Positions 22,630-34,913 of a stretch of 64,000 bases of DNA are shown piece by piece. Each line of letters opens with the position of its first letter. The first letter of the stretch is position 1. The notes beneath the pieces were generated by a model, which saw nothing but the letters and a program-made list of their open reading frames with translations, did no database searches and had not been told where the DNA came from. Source of the DNA: Brachypterus glaber (Eukaryota; Arthropoda; Insecta; Coleoptera; Kateretidae); assembly GCA_958510825.1 (NCBI GenBank), contig OY294049.1, positions 26,246,986 to 26,310,985 of the forward strand, written 5' to 3'. A program made the position numbers and the translations under genes.

Positions 22630-23587
22630 AATAAAATACTTTACACATGATATTTTTAGAGTAATAAATTAACTTTTATAGATCTAATGAGGGGGTGGCG
22701 AGTCTAATTAAAATATATAGCTTACATATTTTATGCTCTGCCCTAATATGACAAAGGTAATGTAGTAAACATATTATTATTATTATAGTAACTATGCCCA
22801 AAGTTTTTAGACATTTAAACATCATTTTGTCAGTATGGTTAGTAATCATCGATCACATAAAAACCCTCAGTTAAAGGCTTAAAATTTTAAACATATTTTT
22901 TGTCCACTAAGCAATCTGTTCTAAATTGTAAGTTTTTAGCTTACATACTTACATAGTTCTTGTGCAATTGTACTGACGAGATAATGTTTTCATGATTTAA
23001 AGCTTAAGGATATTTCATCTGCTTTGGACTTTTTTGCTCTGGTTTGTCACAAAAAAAAACAAACTAGACGACCAAGAACCAAAGAACAAAGTAAGCTCAA
23101 ATGAAATGACTAAAAAATATTAGTACTATAATAGTAATAAAAATAATAATAAAAGATATAAAAAATAGTGCCTGACGTTAAAAATTGGCAACCAAGCAAA
23201 AACAAATTTGCGTGATCCAATCAGTGTTTAGAAAATCAACAAAATTGTTAATTTATAAGGCACGTGTGATAATTTTCGAGGCTAATTTATTGCCTGTTCC
23301 CCGCACCTCCCAAATTTTAGGAGGAGTCAACTCTGCTATTCGCCGTGGCGCAGGGTTGCCACTAAACTTGGAGTGAAGTAAGTCCCTTCCCTAACCTTGC
23401 TCCTTGCCATTCTTAATGCCACTCACTATTGGTAAACGGTCCATAATCTCGACAACAGTAACCAAAAAATTTAATTTTGACAAATTAGCAAAGTGGCGTG
23501 ACCACCCGAATGATTAATAGCTATTATACGCGAGTAGAATGCTATTTTTATAGACCTGTGATTTATAGGCCTATTAATCACAGCCGT
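22630..23587. other. Intron, nothing firmly recognised
   Basis: Contains AT repeats, and a phrase GAATAGCTATTATACGCGAG-like at 23509-23550 that recurs in the same orientation at 26745-26790, on the other side of a transposon. No exon seen. Confidence 0.4.
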
Positions 23588-23830
23588 GGATTATTTATTT
23601 ATTTAGCGTATGGCATTATTGCCGGGGAGACCCACGGAAGTGGGTAGTTCCGGCGCATGTTGCATCTTTAAACCTGTTTTAGGTAGTTAGTAGCGATGTC
23701 CACCGACGGATTTATGTGCCATCCGAAGCACATGGTTACGGTGGAATTTTTATTTGAATTTTTTTGTTCTCTGACCGAGGATCGGACCTCTTGGTTAGAA
23801 GACCAGAGTCTTCTCGACTGGGCATAATAG
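23588..23830 (-). mobile_element. SINE-like retroposon, reverse orientation
   Basis: Read on the minus strand this has a tRNA-like segment (CTGGTCTTCTAACCAAGAGG then TCCGATCCTCGG, near a B-box), a GC-richer body, and a 3' end with GTGGGTCTCCCCGGC followed by an AAATAAATAAAT tail. A related 3' end (GGGTCTCCCC then AAATAAATAAA) lies at 42665-42760. The B-box match has a mismatch and no clear A-box was found. Confidence 0.5.
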
Positions 23831-24539
23831 TATACAGGGTGTATCAGAACTCACGTTTAAAAAAATTACATGTGCGCTCATACAGCAACAGAAAAAAACT
23901 GAGCAAAATTTGGGTGGGGATTGTATGTATAAAATTTTGAGGTAAGAACGTTTTGTTTCCACCAATCCCAGAAGTTTTTAGAATTACCTATAAAAGTGGG
24001 TAAATCGCCCAATTGGTTTCTATGGAAACATACCAGTAGCTAAAGGTATGCATTTTGAAAGCTGACAATGTCAAATTGGAATTTTTCATATGATAATGTG
24101 TCAAAAATATTTTTTAAGATATTTTATTACTTGAAGATCATGGATTTTTTGTTGTATTTTTCAAATTTTTCGTGTTTTTTATTTTTTGTACATGTGCACA
24201 TAAACTGGAATGGAAAATTTACTATTTAAAATGTACGGACAAATGTTTAAAATGCCCCTCAATCCATACGATTAAAAAAGTAGAAAATCAATAAATTATA
24301 GATTAATGAGTTCTGGGTATAATAAAAAGAAACGTGTTGTTTAACAGTTTTTTTGTTTACAATTAATAAAAAATGGTCAAGGTAAATAATGTTACATACT
24401 TAGGAATCTGTGATTTAAATATCAAACTAATAAATTAACTAATAATAAAGTAAACTTAACGAAAAAAAATCGAACCCCTAAAAAATTTTATTATAAAATA
24501 TGATAATTTAAACACTTTATATAAAATTAAAGGTTGAAG

Positions 24540-24568
24540 CAAGGCGTCCTTCAGTGAAGGACGCCTTG
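24540..24568. repeat. Short strong hairpin
   Basis: CAAGGCGTCCTTCA and TGAAGGACGCCTTG pair perfectly around a single G. GC-rich against an AT-rich background. Confidence 0.8.
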
Positions 24569-25421
24569 TTTGAGGTCGATCACCATAACGATTTTTTTTT
24601 AAATTACCTGATGAGGCTGAGATAATTAATTCAGTTAAAGATATCCAGGAGCTAAACACTCGTTTAGGTAAAAAAACACTGTGGTAAAATAAATTTTGAC
24701 GTGAAAGTTTTATAGAATGACCACGTCTGGAATTGTCCCAATTACGAGTAAAAAGTTATTTTAAATCCACCGAAATATCACTATGTAAAATACGGTAAGT
24801 TACAGATAAGATCCTCACTTTTTCTTTCGGAAAAACGAGACAAAGCAAGCCATAAAAGTCTTTAATCATATCCAAGCTTGGCTAAGGTTTCTTATAGACG
24901 AAACTGTCCTTGTAGCTTGATGCTGCACATTTTCAATTAGTTTAATGTGTTTGATGTAATAAGGATTCTACAAAAGGGGGTTTAAACTATTTTCTTAAAT
25001 AGTATCCCATTTCAGTGTATATACACATGTAAAACCTTTAATTATTCAACCGTTTTAAATTAGGACCAAAAATTTAAAGCAGGATTATAACAAAGAAAAA
25101 ACACATATGGCGGGATGGTTGGCCTATCGTAAAATTACATGGCTAAAAATTTTTGTAATTTTTTCTTAAACTTCCACAGAAGAAGGATTTCAAAAGAAAA
25201 CACATATTTAAAAATTATTGAAAAAAGTGTCGTGGCCTGTTGAACCCTTCTCCGAAAATGGCCCTGGCAGTTAACTTGTTAAAAATTGTCATATGAAAAA
25301 TTTCAACTTGACATTGTCATTAAACTTTCAAAATGCATACCTTTAGTTACTGGTATGTTTTCATAGAAACGAATTGGGCGATTTACCCACTTTTATAGGT
25401 AAATGTAACAGCTTATGGGAT

Positions 25422-26547
25422 GGATCTAGGAGATTTAGCCAAAAAAATTACTGCGAAACTTTTACCGCGAAAAAGTAATTCCCGCGAAAAATTATTATCG
25501 CGAAAACATTTACTGTGACAACTATTATCACATTAAAAATCTCGTATACTTTTACCTCGCAATAATATAATGGCGCATACTTTTACCGCGCAATAATATA
25601 ATCGCGCTTAAATTTTAATTTAAAAGAATAACTGCAAAATATATAATTTTTTGAATGAAATGCTTATTTTATAATCATAATTTTATTTTTTATCAAAAAA
25701 AAAACAAACATACCGAACTAAACAATTTAATCATATTTATGTTTTTTAGAATACTATAATTGTTTATTAAAATTTTATACGTTCTTTTATTTTATGTTAC
25801 AATATTTTTTATTGCCAAATTATTTTGATATATTTTAATGTATACCTACTTTAATTATTGTTACTTTAAAAAGTCTTTTAATGTATATTTTTATTATTGT
25901 TACTTTCCACTACAATAATTCTGTTATTTTTTTGTGGAAATAAAAATCTATCTATCTATCTATAAAAGCAATAAAGAGCAATCACAGATCTTCAGTTATG
26001 TGAAAGCAATTGGTTATATATTATATTATATTTATTATTAATAAACTCATATGTAATTTTATTTACATATTTTTTTAAAAAACAAACCAAACAATTTAGT
26101 TATATTAAAATTTTGTTAATTCTGCAATTATAAAACTCAATACTAGACTAAATTAAACAAATTGGTTATATAATATATTTATTAGTAATATAATTATAAT
26201 TTTATTTATATATTTTTTTAAAAACTAAACCAAACAATTTAGTTATATTTATGTTCTTGCTATAGCTAACAAAAAAGTATTATAAAAAAAACATATTTTT
26301 ATAATTTAAAATTAGGCGCGGAATTTGCGTGTTAAATATTTTCGCTCCTGTTACTTTCGCTATATAATTTTCGCGGTAATTTCATTTCGCTATTAAAACT
26401 TCGCGCGGTTATAGTATTCGCTATTTTTATTTCGTTTGGACTTTTTTTCGCGGTAAATGTTTATCGCTGTATATCTTTTGCGCGGAAAAAAAAACATTTC
26501 TCGGAAATTTTTTCGTGGTAAATTTTTCGAAGAAGTCTCCCGCTTCC
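25422..26547. mobile_element. Foldback element B with iterated TTACCGCGAAA ends
   Basis: A 1126-base element inserted in the right arm of a foldback; host sequence resumes on both sides, with TTATGGGAT (25413-25421) and TTCTGGGAT (26548-26556) as a 9-base duplication with one mismatch. Ends begin GGATCTAGGAGA and GGAAGCGGGAGA. Inside each end are degenerate TTACCGCGAAA units about 16 bases apart, facing inward. The core is AT-rich and includes a CTAT-repeat tail (25930-25970) like a LINE end. Architecture matches element A at 2207-3120, but the unit reads CGCG rather than CTCG. Confidence 0.8.
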
Positions 26548-26823
26548 TTCTGGGATTGGTGGAAACAAAAACCAAACCCCTCAAATTTTGCTCATTTTTT
26601 TTCTATTGCTGTATGAACGCACATGTAATTTTTTTTAACGTGAGTTTTGATACACCCTGTATTATTCAACGAGCGAATAATAATTAATATTATTCAGTGA
26701 GGGTGAATTTTTCACGAACCGATATGCGAGTGTCGTAATCACCCTAATGATGAATAGCTATTATACGCGAGTAGAATACTATACTTTGTCCTGGGCCGTT
26801 TTAAAGTTTAGACGGTTAATTTT

Positions 26824-27065
26824 AGAGAGGGCAATATTAGTTTACTCACAAAGTTTTATCCAATAAATAGCTTAGAAATTCACATTTTTATTCAAAATTT
26901 TAATATGATTTACAAGAAAATAATTTGACCAAAATGTGACAATTGAGTGGATAAAATATATAATTGCCCAATCGGTAAAGCAAAAACCTCATGTGGGTTA
27001 TTACTGAGTTTCTTTATTTAAAAGAAAGCTAGTAGTTGTCTTATTATATGTATGTATTGGATAAA
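26824..27065 (-). mobile_element. Dispersed repeat C, copy 2
   Basis: Reverse-orientation relative of 8102-8355, ending TGTATGTATTGGATAAA. The 27066-27731 remainder up to the next exon shows nothing recognisable. Confidence 0.7.
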
Positions 27066-27731
27066 AAAATAAAATCAAATTGAAGCTGTTTAAATAAAAT
27101 TTAAGTAGTAGAAAAGTAGCATGTACCAATAAATCGCTATTTAATAGAGAGGTATTAAAAAACAGTGAAATTATTTTAAATACTTCAGTTTTTAAATCGG
27201 CTCAGGAAGTATAGTGAAAATTTTAGCATCATCTTTATCTTAAAAATTAAATCCTTCTTATCTCCACTATTTTTATGTACTTGTAATATAATATATAGCC
27301 TCTTAAAACCCTCTATATATTATTTTTAGTCATTTGGAACTTCAAAAAAGAAAAAAAAAACAACTGTATTTTTTGGTTACTTCTTAGGTAGATTTGGACC
27401 ATTCTGTTCTTTCTCACTTTAGCTATCTCACGTACAATACAAATTGTTTTGCGCCCACTATACATTTTTCTGAAATATGTTTTCTACTTTTTACGTATGT
27501 TGTTTATTTTTGAGTTGATTCTTAGGCAGTTTACCTAGATTGAAGTTTATAAAGCGTGTAAAATGCTTTTTTTCTTGAGCATGATTTTTCTTTATTAACT
27601 ACTAATATGTTCTTTAATGCCATTTTTTCTTACATCTGCATACATATTACTTTCAAGTGATACAAGTGGGCAAGCTGTTTGAAAAAACCCACATTAGTTT
27701 TGATTTTTTTGTAATTTTTGATCACTTTCAG

Positions 27732-27791
27732 CCAAATATTATGCGATGACAAAGATACAGACAGCCACCACGGGCACCACGATGCTACAAA
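27732..27791 (+). CDS. cyst: RhoGEF exon: His/Asp-rich linker
   Basis: This 60-base exon (TTTCAG acceptor, GTGAGT donor) gives QILCDDKDTDSHHGHHDAT between two split codons (Ser and Asn). Phases fit both neighbours exactly. It has no recognised domain and lies in the poorly conserved linker ahead of DH. The short length and lack of conserved motif make it the least certain of the non-microexon joins, but good splice sites and frame support it. Confidence 0.7.
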
Positions 27792-28198
27792 GTGAGTATA
27801 TATTTTTTAAATTAATTTGCAGCCTTCTAGCAAAAACTAAAGGGAATGATTCTACATCTCAAAACAAAAACCAACAAAGGAAGATTGGTCCGGCACCAAT
27901 AAGATTTTAATTATGCAGGGCGATTCTTCATTTAAAACTACGCAAAAAAGTATTCTTCACCAAAACACCTAAATTTTTAGAATTTAAGGAGTAATAGCCT
28001 TTTAAAAAGTATAATTTCTGACGGCACAAAATGTTACTTTCTCTTTAAGGGGTCATTCTGTTTTTTGGTTTCAAAAAAACGATGTTTTTTTTTGCTTTTT
28101 TATATTTCTTAATATGTATAGAATACGCTCCTAAAATATTTTTACCTTATTTATATTTTTTTAAAAGTTATAGTATTTTACATATACACTGTATAACA

Positions 28199-28645
28199 CG
28201 GTGTATTTGAAATAGCGTAGGAAATTTTAACAGATGATTCTACATCATAAAATATGACAAAAAGTTCCTATAAACATATGTCTAAAAATGCGTCATAAGG
28301 GAGCTACGCCCCTTTGAAAGTGGCTAAAAAAATCTGTTTTTATTTAATAACTCAGGAACCCTTTGAGTTATATCAACCAGGTTTTGCACCCCTAGTTTAA
28401 ATAAGTACGTGAAAATGACATACAAAGATGGGCCTTATTATGATTAATTCACGTGCAAAACCTCGTTAATATATCTCAAAGGGTTCCTGAGTTATTAAAT
28501 GAAAACCGATTTTTTTAGCCAATTTCAAAGGGGCGTAGCTCCCTTATGACGCATTTTTAGACATATGTTTATAGGAACTTTTTGTCATATTTTATCACGT
28601 AGAATCACCTGTTAAAATTTCCTACCCTATTTCAAATACACCCTG
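28199..28645. mobile_element. CGGTGTATTTG palindrome, about 200-base arms
   Basis: CGGTGTATTTGAAATAGCGT is mirrored by TATTTCAAATACACCCTG. Arms share TTCCTATAAACATATGTCTA and GGGAGCTACGCCCCTTTGAA, and almost the whole unit folds on itself. Confidence 0.85.
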
Positions 28646-28770
28646 TATGTATATTATACAGGGTTATTCACGGAAATGGCCTATTAAAAGTTTACGGAGA
28701 ACCAATAATTATAAAAATCTGAAATTTTGACCTTGGGGTTTTTGAAAGACCAACCGATTAATAGTATATT

Positions 28771-28834
28771 AAAGTACTAGTTTCATAACATACAGTACTA
28801 GTGCGCTAAAAACGTGTTATGAAACGAGTGCTTT
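28771..28834. repeat. Hairpin, 20-base arms
   Basis: AAAGTACTAGTTTCATAACA pairs with TGTTATGAAACGAGTGCTTT with mismatches. Confidence 0.65.
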
Positions 28835-30223
28835 ATACAATTTTTTCTATTTTGCTCTAAAATTTAAAAAAACTTACATTTAAATTGATGACTGATTTTT
28901 GTTTTGGATTGGCATTACAGTTTACACCGTGTTTAAAATTCTAAGAACAAATCATATTTTGATATATTTTATAGTCATCTCTTCTCTTTTTTACTGCAAT
29001 TGACCAAGCCACAATTTTAATATGGTAATAATAACCTAAACACAAAATTTTGTAGAAAATTCAACTATAAAGCGACATTGACATTTGCACGGAAAACGTC
29101 AAGCGATAGGCCAGGTCTGTTGCCAACCCAAAAGATAAAAAAGTACAGACCTCTTATGGGCCTATAAGAACAAAAAAATGCGTGTGATTATGAGCTTATA
29201 AGAGACGCAAAATAGAAAAAAACATTTTCATGCTTGTATCACTTCCGGTTATACTCAACTTTGTTTTTTTTTTTAAATAAAACATCCTGTATATTTAAAG
29301 TTTTGAAATCTGCATTAAATTTGCTTTCTTTTGACATGTTACAGTTTATATCTGTCTTCAGCGGTTTTTGAGTTATTCAGGTTTATAGAAAATAATTATC
29401 AAAATCAAGCACCCTCAAAAAGTCAATAACTCCTTAATCTTTTAAATTGAAGAAACATTGTTTTGGTGTTTACTTAAAGATACTTAACTAACTTATCCTT
29501 GAATTTTTGACGTTAGCGAACTAAATGACGTAACTTTTAACAAGACTGTTTTGATTTTTGTGTTTCAGACCAATCGCTGGAACCGTTTGCCATGTTATAT
29601 TTCAGGTGTCAACTTCAGCGCGTGCTGCACATTTAAATAAATATTTATGTCTGAAAAAATATCCAAAAATCATCAATTTTTTGCCTCAAAAATCAGAACA
29701 ATCCCTTAATTGCATTTTTTTTTGAAAACGGTTGCCCCTACAGTGTTACACTATATGACATTTTTGTATGTATTTTTACTTAAGGAATTCATATGTTAAA
29801 AAAAAATCAAAAAAAAAAACTACACATAAAAAAGTTTGGGCCTTTTGGGGCAGAAATGTGTTAAGCCTCAAACGTTTTGTCCGTCTAGGTACGACTCTGA
29901 ATAGATTAAAAAAAATTAAAATAAACTAATTGCCTTTATTATTACTAGTATACATGCAAAACGTTATCGCTCTAGCTCAAAGGAGAGTTATTAATTAAAA
30001 ACCTGATTTTTAGTACAATTTTAAAGGATCGTAACTTTCTTTAGGTTCGTTTCCGGACCTATGTTCCTATGCTGGTTTTTCATGTTTTGTGATGTAGAAT
30101 CATGTCCTTTATTTTCCGTCAAAAGACTGCTAACACCTTGTAGATATCTTGATAACCAACACATCCTATTGGTGCCTTGATCATGTACTGTAAGAATATT
30201 AATATTAATATTTTTTTTTTTAG

Positions 30224-30467
30224 TTTTTCGGACGAAACGCCGTTGGTGCCGCTTGAATTTTTGTCGGATTCCCCCCTTTTAGCTTCAGATTTATGTACAG
30301 ATTTAAGTTTAGGACTTCACGAAAGCGAGCCCGATTCATGGACACCGCACGTGGGCAAAGAAATTTCGAAAAAGCTCAAAGAAAAAGAAGTAAAAAGACA
30401 AGAACATATTTATGAGTTCATATTGACTGAAAAACATCATTGTATGACTTTATTGGTGATGCAAAAG
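30224..30467 (+). CDS. cyst: RhoGEF exon: DH-proximal linker and start of the DH domain
   Basis: This 244-base exon follows a long T tract and TAG acceptor and ends at a GTAATA donor in phase 0. Residues 178-258 run from FSDETPLVPLEFLSDSPLL through an amphipathic lead (WTPHVGKEISKKLKEKEVKR) to the first conserved DH helix, RQEHIYEFILTEKHHCMTLL. That helix (CR1) holds the conserved acidic and Thr/Glu residues that contact Rho switch I in DH-family GEFs. The linker before it is where GEF-H1-type proteins are autoinhibited; here that is inference only. Confidence 0.95.
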
Positions 30468-30990
30468 GTAATAGTCGGAGAGCTGGTGACCATTTTTATT
30501 TCATTATTTGCTCCCGGCTATATTTTATTTATGTCTTAAAGTACATTAAGCTATTTTCAAATTGTTAGACTCCGGATCCTGTTCCTTTCGGTGCTAGAAG
30601 CTCCAAAAGCTATGGCAATGAGCTACCAAAAAATCTATTTTTAACTTGTCGAGTCATATACATTTCATTTAATACATTCAGATTATATTTGCTATTGTCA
30701 TAGTTATACACAATAATTCTGGACCCAAAGGGTACGAACAGTCTTTAAAAAGTGCCTTTAAAGTATGTGATACTTAGTTTTTTAAAGAAATGAGAATTTA
30801 TGAAATTACTTTTGATTAAATGAAAATTATTAAGAATTTTTAGTGTTGACATATGTCAGATATACATTTAAAGCCTTTTTTAACTCTTGGCCTATTGATT
30901 AATTGTGTAAAACTGTGAAAATAAACTAATCTATATGTAATAAATGTAATTTGTTTGACTCGGTAAGTTAAATAGTTATTTATGGTACTA

Positions 30991-31251
30991 GTGGGTAAAG
31001 TAAGTGGGCAATATCGGTTTACCCATGAGTGCCATACAAGGTTTTATCCAATAAATAGCTTAGGAATTCATATTTTTATTAAAAATTTTAATGACATTTA
31101 CAAGAAAATAATTTGACAAGTGACAGTTGAGGGGGTAAAATTAATAATTATCCACTCAATAAAGTAAAAGCCACGCGGGGGTTATTATTGAGTTTATCTA
31201 TTTAAAATAAAGCTGGTAATTGTCTTATTATCTGTATGTATTGGATAAAAT
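30991..31251 (-). mobile_element. Dispersed repeat C, copy 3
   Basis: Reverse-orientation relative of 8102-8355 and same orientation as 26824-27065. An AAT-repeat tail follows at 31480-31503 in otherwise plain AT-rich DNA. Confidence 0.7.
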
Positions 31252-31635
31252 ATATTTTTCACCACCTTTTCGAGGCTTCTAGCATACAAAGGAATACGAT
31301 CCAGGACCTGGCGATTTGCAAGTAGCTTAATTGTTTAAATGTTTTTTTATTATTTTTTTTTTGTATAACGCTTTTCTTTCTTTTTTTTATAATGTATATT
31401 TTTTTATATTATCTCTTTTTTATTTAACTTAGTACTTTTTAGGGGCTTTATAGAATTAATTTTCTCTGCCCTTTTATATATTGTAATAATAATAATAATA
31501 ATTGTACTCTATAAAATACAGCTGGAAACAAACAATGAAATAAAAATGGTCACCAGCTCTTATACTATAAGTTTATTTATTAAAATGTATTTTGACCTCG
31601 TCACAACACTGATAAGATTTCACAATAAATAAATA

Positions 31636-32525
31636 CACTACTGGAAAAAATTAAGGTAACAAAAAAAATCCTAAATTTTTTAGTGATTTTTGAAAGGCTG
31701 TTTGTTTTCAAATTGATCCATTAAACCGTTTTTCCGGACCAATTAATCAAAGTTTTACATAATAATTAAAGGAACAAGTGTAATGTTTAGTAAACATTGT
31801 GTAATCATCATCAAAATGGCGAAAACGACTTTTTTCTCATTTTTTCACAATTTTGCATTAGTTACTTGTTAACTTTAAGAAAATAGTTATTTTTGTATTA
31901 AGAGCGCAAAATGACTGATTTCGGCTTGAGCGTGGAATTTGCTGATCGAGGTCGGCAATCACGCGAAAGCAGAAATCACATTTTGCGCTCGTAATGCAAA
32001 CAAAATTTTTTCTACGATCTAAAATATATAAATAAATAAATTTCAGGCAGTAAGTTACCTTACAAGTTCGCAGCACTTAAGTACAATATTCTGCTTATCT
32101 GTTGGTGTAGAAGTCAAATCCTCATCACTGTAACTCTTCATAATTCCTTCATAACAACAAATATTTAGCACACGAAATTGAGATTTGCTTCAAAATAAAT
32201 AATAATTTTATATTAAAAAAATGTCGGACCACATCTCGTAGCATATAACTGACACCTGTTTTACGATTGAACCGCAAGGTTGCCTACAATCTAGCGCACA
32301 AAATTCAATTTTGCACTTGCTGTCATGGTAACGAGCAGAAAAGTAAAATGCTAAGAAATAGGTTATTTTTTGTAGAAAGGTTAACTTTTCTATCAGATCG
32401 TCGAAAAATCTTTTTTTTTTTTTTCGAAAAAACTAAAAAAAAATAATTGATTTTTGTTTGTATTTTTTTTAGATTCTTTTTTCTCAAATTTAACAAGTGT
32501 GCTCCTTTTATTTTTTCCAGTAGTG
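31636..32525. mobile_element. CACTACTGGAAAAAAT element with TA flanks
   Basis: 890 bases with ends CACTACTGGAAAAAAT in inverted orientation and TA on both sides, typical of Tc1/mariner-type insertions. The interior carries a segment (32270-32410) similar in reverse to 11838-12040. No transposase. It ends 39 bases before the large DH exon. Confidence 0.8.
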
Positions 32526-32564
32526 TAGTAGTTTTAACAGTTTAATTAATTAATATTTTTTTAG

Positions 32565-33317
32565 GTTTTCGTAGATGGTTTGCAAAAGTACTTCCAGCTA
32601 GGACCTAGCTTAGAACGAATGTTTCCAAGACTAGCCGATTTGACTGAATTACATTTAGGTTTACTTTCAAGACTTAGACAAAGACAAAAAGAAGGTCCCA
32701 TAGTTTCTTCAATCGCCGACATCCTATTGGAACAATTTTCTGGCATACACGCTGACAAGCTAAAATCTGCATACGGAGAGTTTTGTAGCAGGCACAGAGA
32801 CGCAGTAGAAATCTACAAGTACTACCTCCAAAATGACGCTAGGTTCGGGGAGTTCGTACGACATTGCCAAACGAACCCTCTGCTCAAAAAGAAGGGGATT
32901 CCAGAATGTATTCTGTTTGTGACTCAAAGGTTAACAAAGTATCCTCTGTTGATTGAGCCTCTAATCAAAACCAGCAAGGAAAACAGAAGAGAACAAGAAG
33001 CCTTGCAGCAGGCTTTGGCGTTGGTTAAAGAAGTCCTAGTAGAGGTAGATTCACAAGTCGCGGAAAAAGAGAAGGAAGACAGAAAATTAGAAATTTATAA
33101 TAGGATCGACGCTAAATCGTATACTGTTCACAGAGGACACAAATTTAAAAAGTCTGATATTTTGCAAGGAAATAGGGCCCTTCGTTTTGAGGGCCTTGCT
33201 ATGTTGATGCAAGGAAGAGGGAAAATACAACTGGTGCTTGTTATAGTGCTATCCGACGTGCTATTTTTCCTACAAGAAAACTCGCATAAATACTCCTTTT
33301 TCACTCCTGACAATAAG
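32565..33317 (+). CDS. cyst: RhoGEF exon: most of the DH domain and the first half of the PH domain
   Basis: The largest exon (753 bases, 251 codons, phase 0 at both ends) has a TTTTTTTAG acceptor and a GTAAGA donor. It carries the DH core, including FSGIHADKLKSAYGEFC and the signature CR3 helix with GIPECILFVTQRLTKYPLL (residues 369-387), the catalytic surface for Rho nucleotide exchange. The helix VDSQVAEKEKEDRKLEIYNR links DH to PH. The PH domain opens around residue 453 and shows the beta strands LRFEGLAMLMQ, IQLVLVIVLSDVLFFLQ and HKYSFF. All conserved blocks look intact, so an active exchange factor is predicted. A TA-flanked transposon ends 39 bases upstream. Confidence 0.97.
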
Positions 33318-33522
33318 GTAAGAAAGATAACTGCACTTAAAGACGAAAAGGGCTGCGAAAAAAATACATATTTTATTGAAATGGGGGGTATAAGTCTCTT
33401 TTAAAAGAGTTTAGTGAATGAGGAGAGCACTGCACAGTGGTCTCAGAATAAAAATGACAAAATTCTTTGTTTTGCATAGTGTAATTTTTTGCACCGATGA
33501 TTACAAAAAAAATAGTGAAAAA

Positions 33523-34275
33523 TCTAATTTTTTTGCGTCAGAATTTTTCAAAAATATTCGATTTAGCTGAAATTGGATATAAAGGCTTCTTTTGTTAATC
33601 TTAATGTTGAACAATACCCAAAAACCAAAAATTCAAAATTTCCGGATAAATACGGTCGATTTTTTAAATTAATGAAAATATAGCATATACTCACAACTTC
33701 ATTTTTATGGGTTATTTTTCTTATAGTTACTAGTAAATACTGTAAAAAAAATATCATGATTTTTTACCAGTTTGTTTTTTATTTTTTTATTTAATTTTGA
33801 CAATTTTTTTTTAATTTGGCAAAATATTAGTAATTTTTCTAATGTGTGAGCCTAAACAGTTTGTCTTCGTAAATTTGTAATTATTTTAGTGTAATATTGC
33901 TTAATATATGAATAAAATAGAAAAATTACTCATATTTGCCAATTTTTTAAAATATTTTTTTCAAAATTAAATTTATAAAAATAGGCTGGTAAAAAATCAT
34001 GTATTTTTTACAGTAATTACTAGTACATTTAAAAAAAATACTCATAACAAAATGGGCGGAAGTTTTCATTATGTTTTTTTTTATGCCATATTTTTGTTAA
34101 TTTTGCAAAATTAAAAAAATTAATCGGTCATATTTATTCCGCTATTTTGAATTTTTAGGTTTTGGGTATTTGGGGTTCACATTAAGATTAACAAAAGAGG
34201 CCTTTATACCAAATTTCAGCAAAATCGGACATTTTTGAAAAATTTTGACCCACCCTAATGACGCAATCAGATTTT
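33523..34275. mobile_element. Foldback after the DH/PH exon, about 250-base arms
   Basis: AATCTAATTTTTTTGCGTCA at the left is mirrored by TGACGCAATCAGATTTTT. Arms share GTTAATCTTAATGTTGAAC, AAAAATTCAAAAT and the TTACTAGTAAATACTGTAAA block. Confidence 0.7.
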
Positions 34276-34369
34276 TCTTGGACCATTGTGCAAAAAAAAA
34301 GTCCAAACTTGGTCTGGATTTAGTTTTTTTTTTCTGTGGGTGAATCCAACAGCTTCTCCTCATATTTAT

Positions 34370-34635
34370 GGGAGATTAGCTCAGCGGTCTAAGGCATTGA
34401 TATAACATTGACACTGAGCTAATGATCGTTCAAACCTCACTGGCGCCGATTGCCTTTTTCAGTTAATTAATAATTGAAATTTGGCGAAGGCGTACTCCCT
34501 AGATATATTGATTCGAAAGTAAATTAAAGCCGGTGGTTCCCTCTACTACTAGCCCACACAAGTTCTGGACTTAGGGGATGCTTAATTAAGTAGAATAGCA
34601 CGAGGTTAAAAATAAACATAAATAAACATAAACAC
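34370..34635 (+). mobile_element. tRNA-derived SINE, copy 1
   Basis: Starts GGGAGATTAGCTCAGCGGTC (A-box TAGCTCAGCGG), followed by a decayed B-box (GTTCAAACC, with three upstream bases missing), a body ending CTTAATTAAGTAGAATAGCA and a tail of ATAAACATAA repeats. About 90% like the copy at 37200-37467. Not a functional tRNA. Confidence 0.85.
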
Positions 34636-34711
34636 AGTTATGAAATTAGGTCACATTGTTTTTACAAGGCCAAGCATTGCATATCTTCATGGCTTGTTTG
34701 TTTAATTTTAG

Positions 34712-34869
34712 GCTGGTGTTGTATCGTTACAAAAGTTATTGGTGCGCGAAAAAGCAGGTCAAGATTCAAGAGGAATTTATTTGATTTCTTCGAATCCGGC
34801 CGATCCTGAAATGTTTGAACTGAAAGTTCATAAACCCAAAGACAAAATCGTCTGGATACAAGCAATAAG
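34712..34869 (+). CDS. cyst: RhoGEF exon: second half of the PH domain
   Basis: This 158-base exon (TTTTAG acceptor, GTAAAC donor) encodes AGVVSLQKLLVREKAGQDSR, GIYLISSNPADPEMFELKV and HKPKDKIVWIQAI. It completes the PH domain; the C-terminal PH helix has its invariant Trp at residue 557. The LQKLLVRE block matches the Lbc-family PH surface that binds active RhoA for feedback recruitment (known for the family, not tested here). A tRNA-derived SINE ends about 77 bases upstream and a CAGGGTGAT-family element starts about 45 bases downstream. Confidence 0.95.
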
Positions 34870-34913
34870 GTAAACTTTACTTATCTCTAATTTTATTTTT
34901 ACCTTGAAGATGC

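Larger units (their letters stand above)
23835..26659. mobile_element. CAGGGTGTATCAGAACTCACG foldback, family 1, with nested element B
   Basis: CAGGGTGTATCAGAACTCAC at the left and its reverse at 26659 are flanked by TA. Arms of at least 220 bases share CCAATTGGTTTCTATGGAAA and TGGTGGAAACAAAA. The right arm is split by element B (25422-26547). A second copy of the family is at 55675-56552. No transposase. Confidence 0.85.
27870..30130. mobile_element. CAGGGTGAT family 2 composite (with inserts)
   Basis: Phrases characteristic of this family (ATTCTACATC, TTGGTCCGG, CCTTTTAAAAAGT, TTTCCGGACC) lie at both sides of the block in opposite orientation. Inside are the palindrome 28199-28645, a hairpin at 28771-28834 and unrecognised DNA. 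Outer ends are not sharp. Confidence 0.5.

Noticed and set aside
32561..33313. Minus-strand frames opposite the DH/PH exon
   Set aside because: Antisense shadows of the conserved RhoGEF exon.
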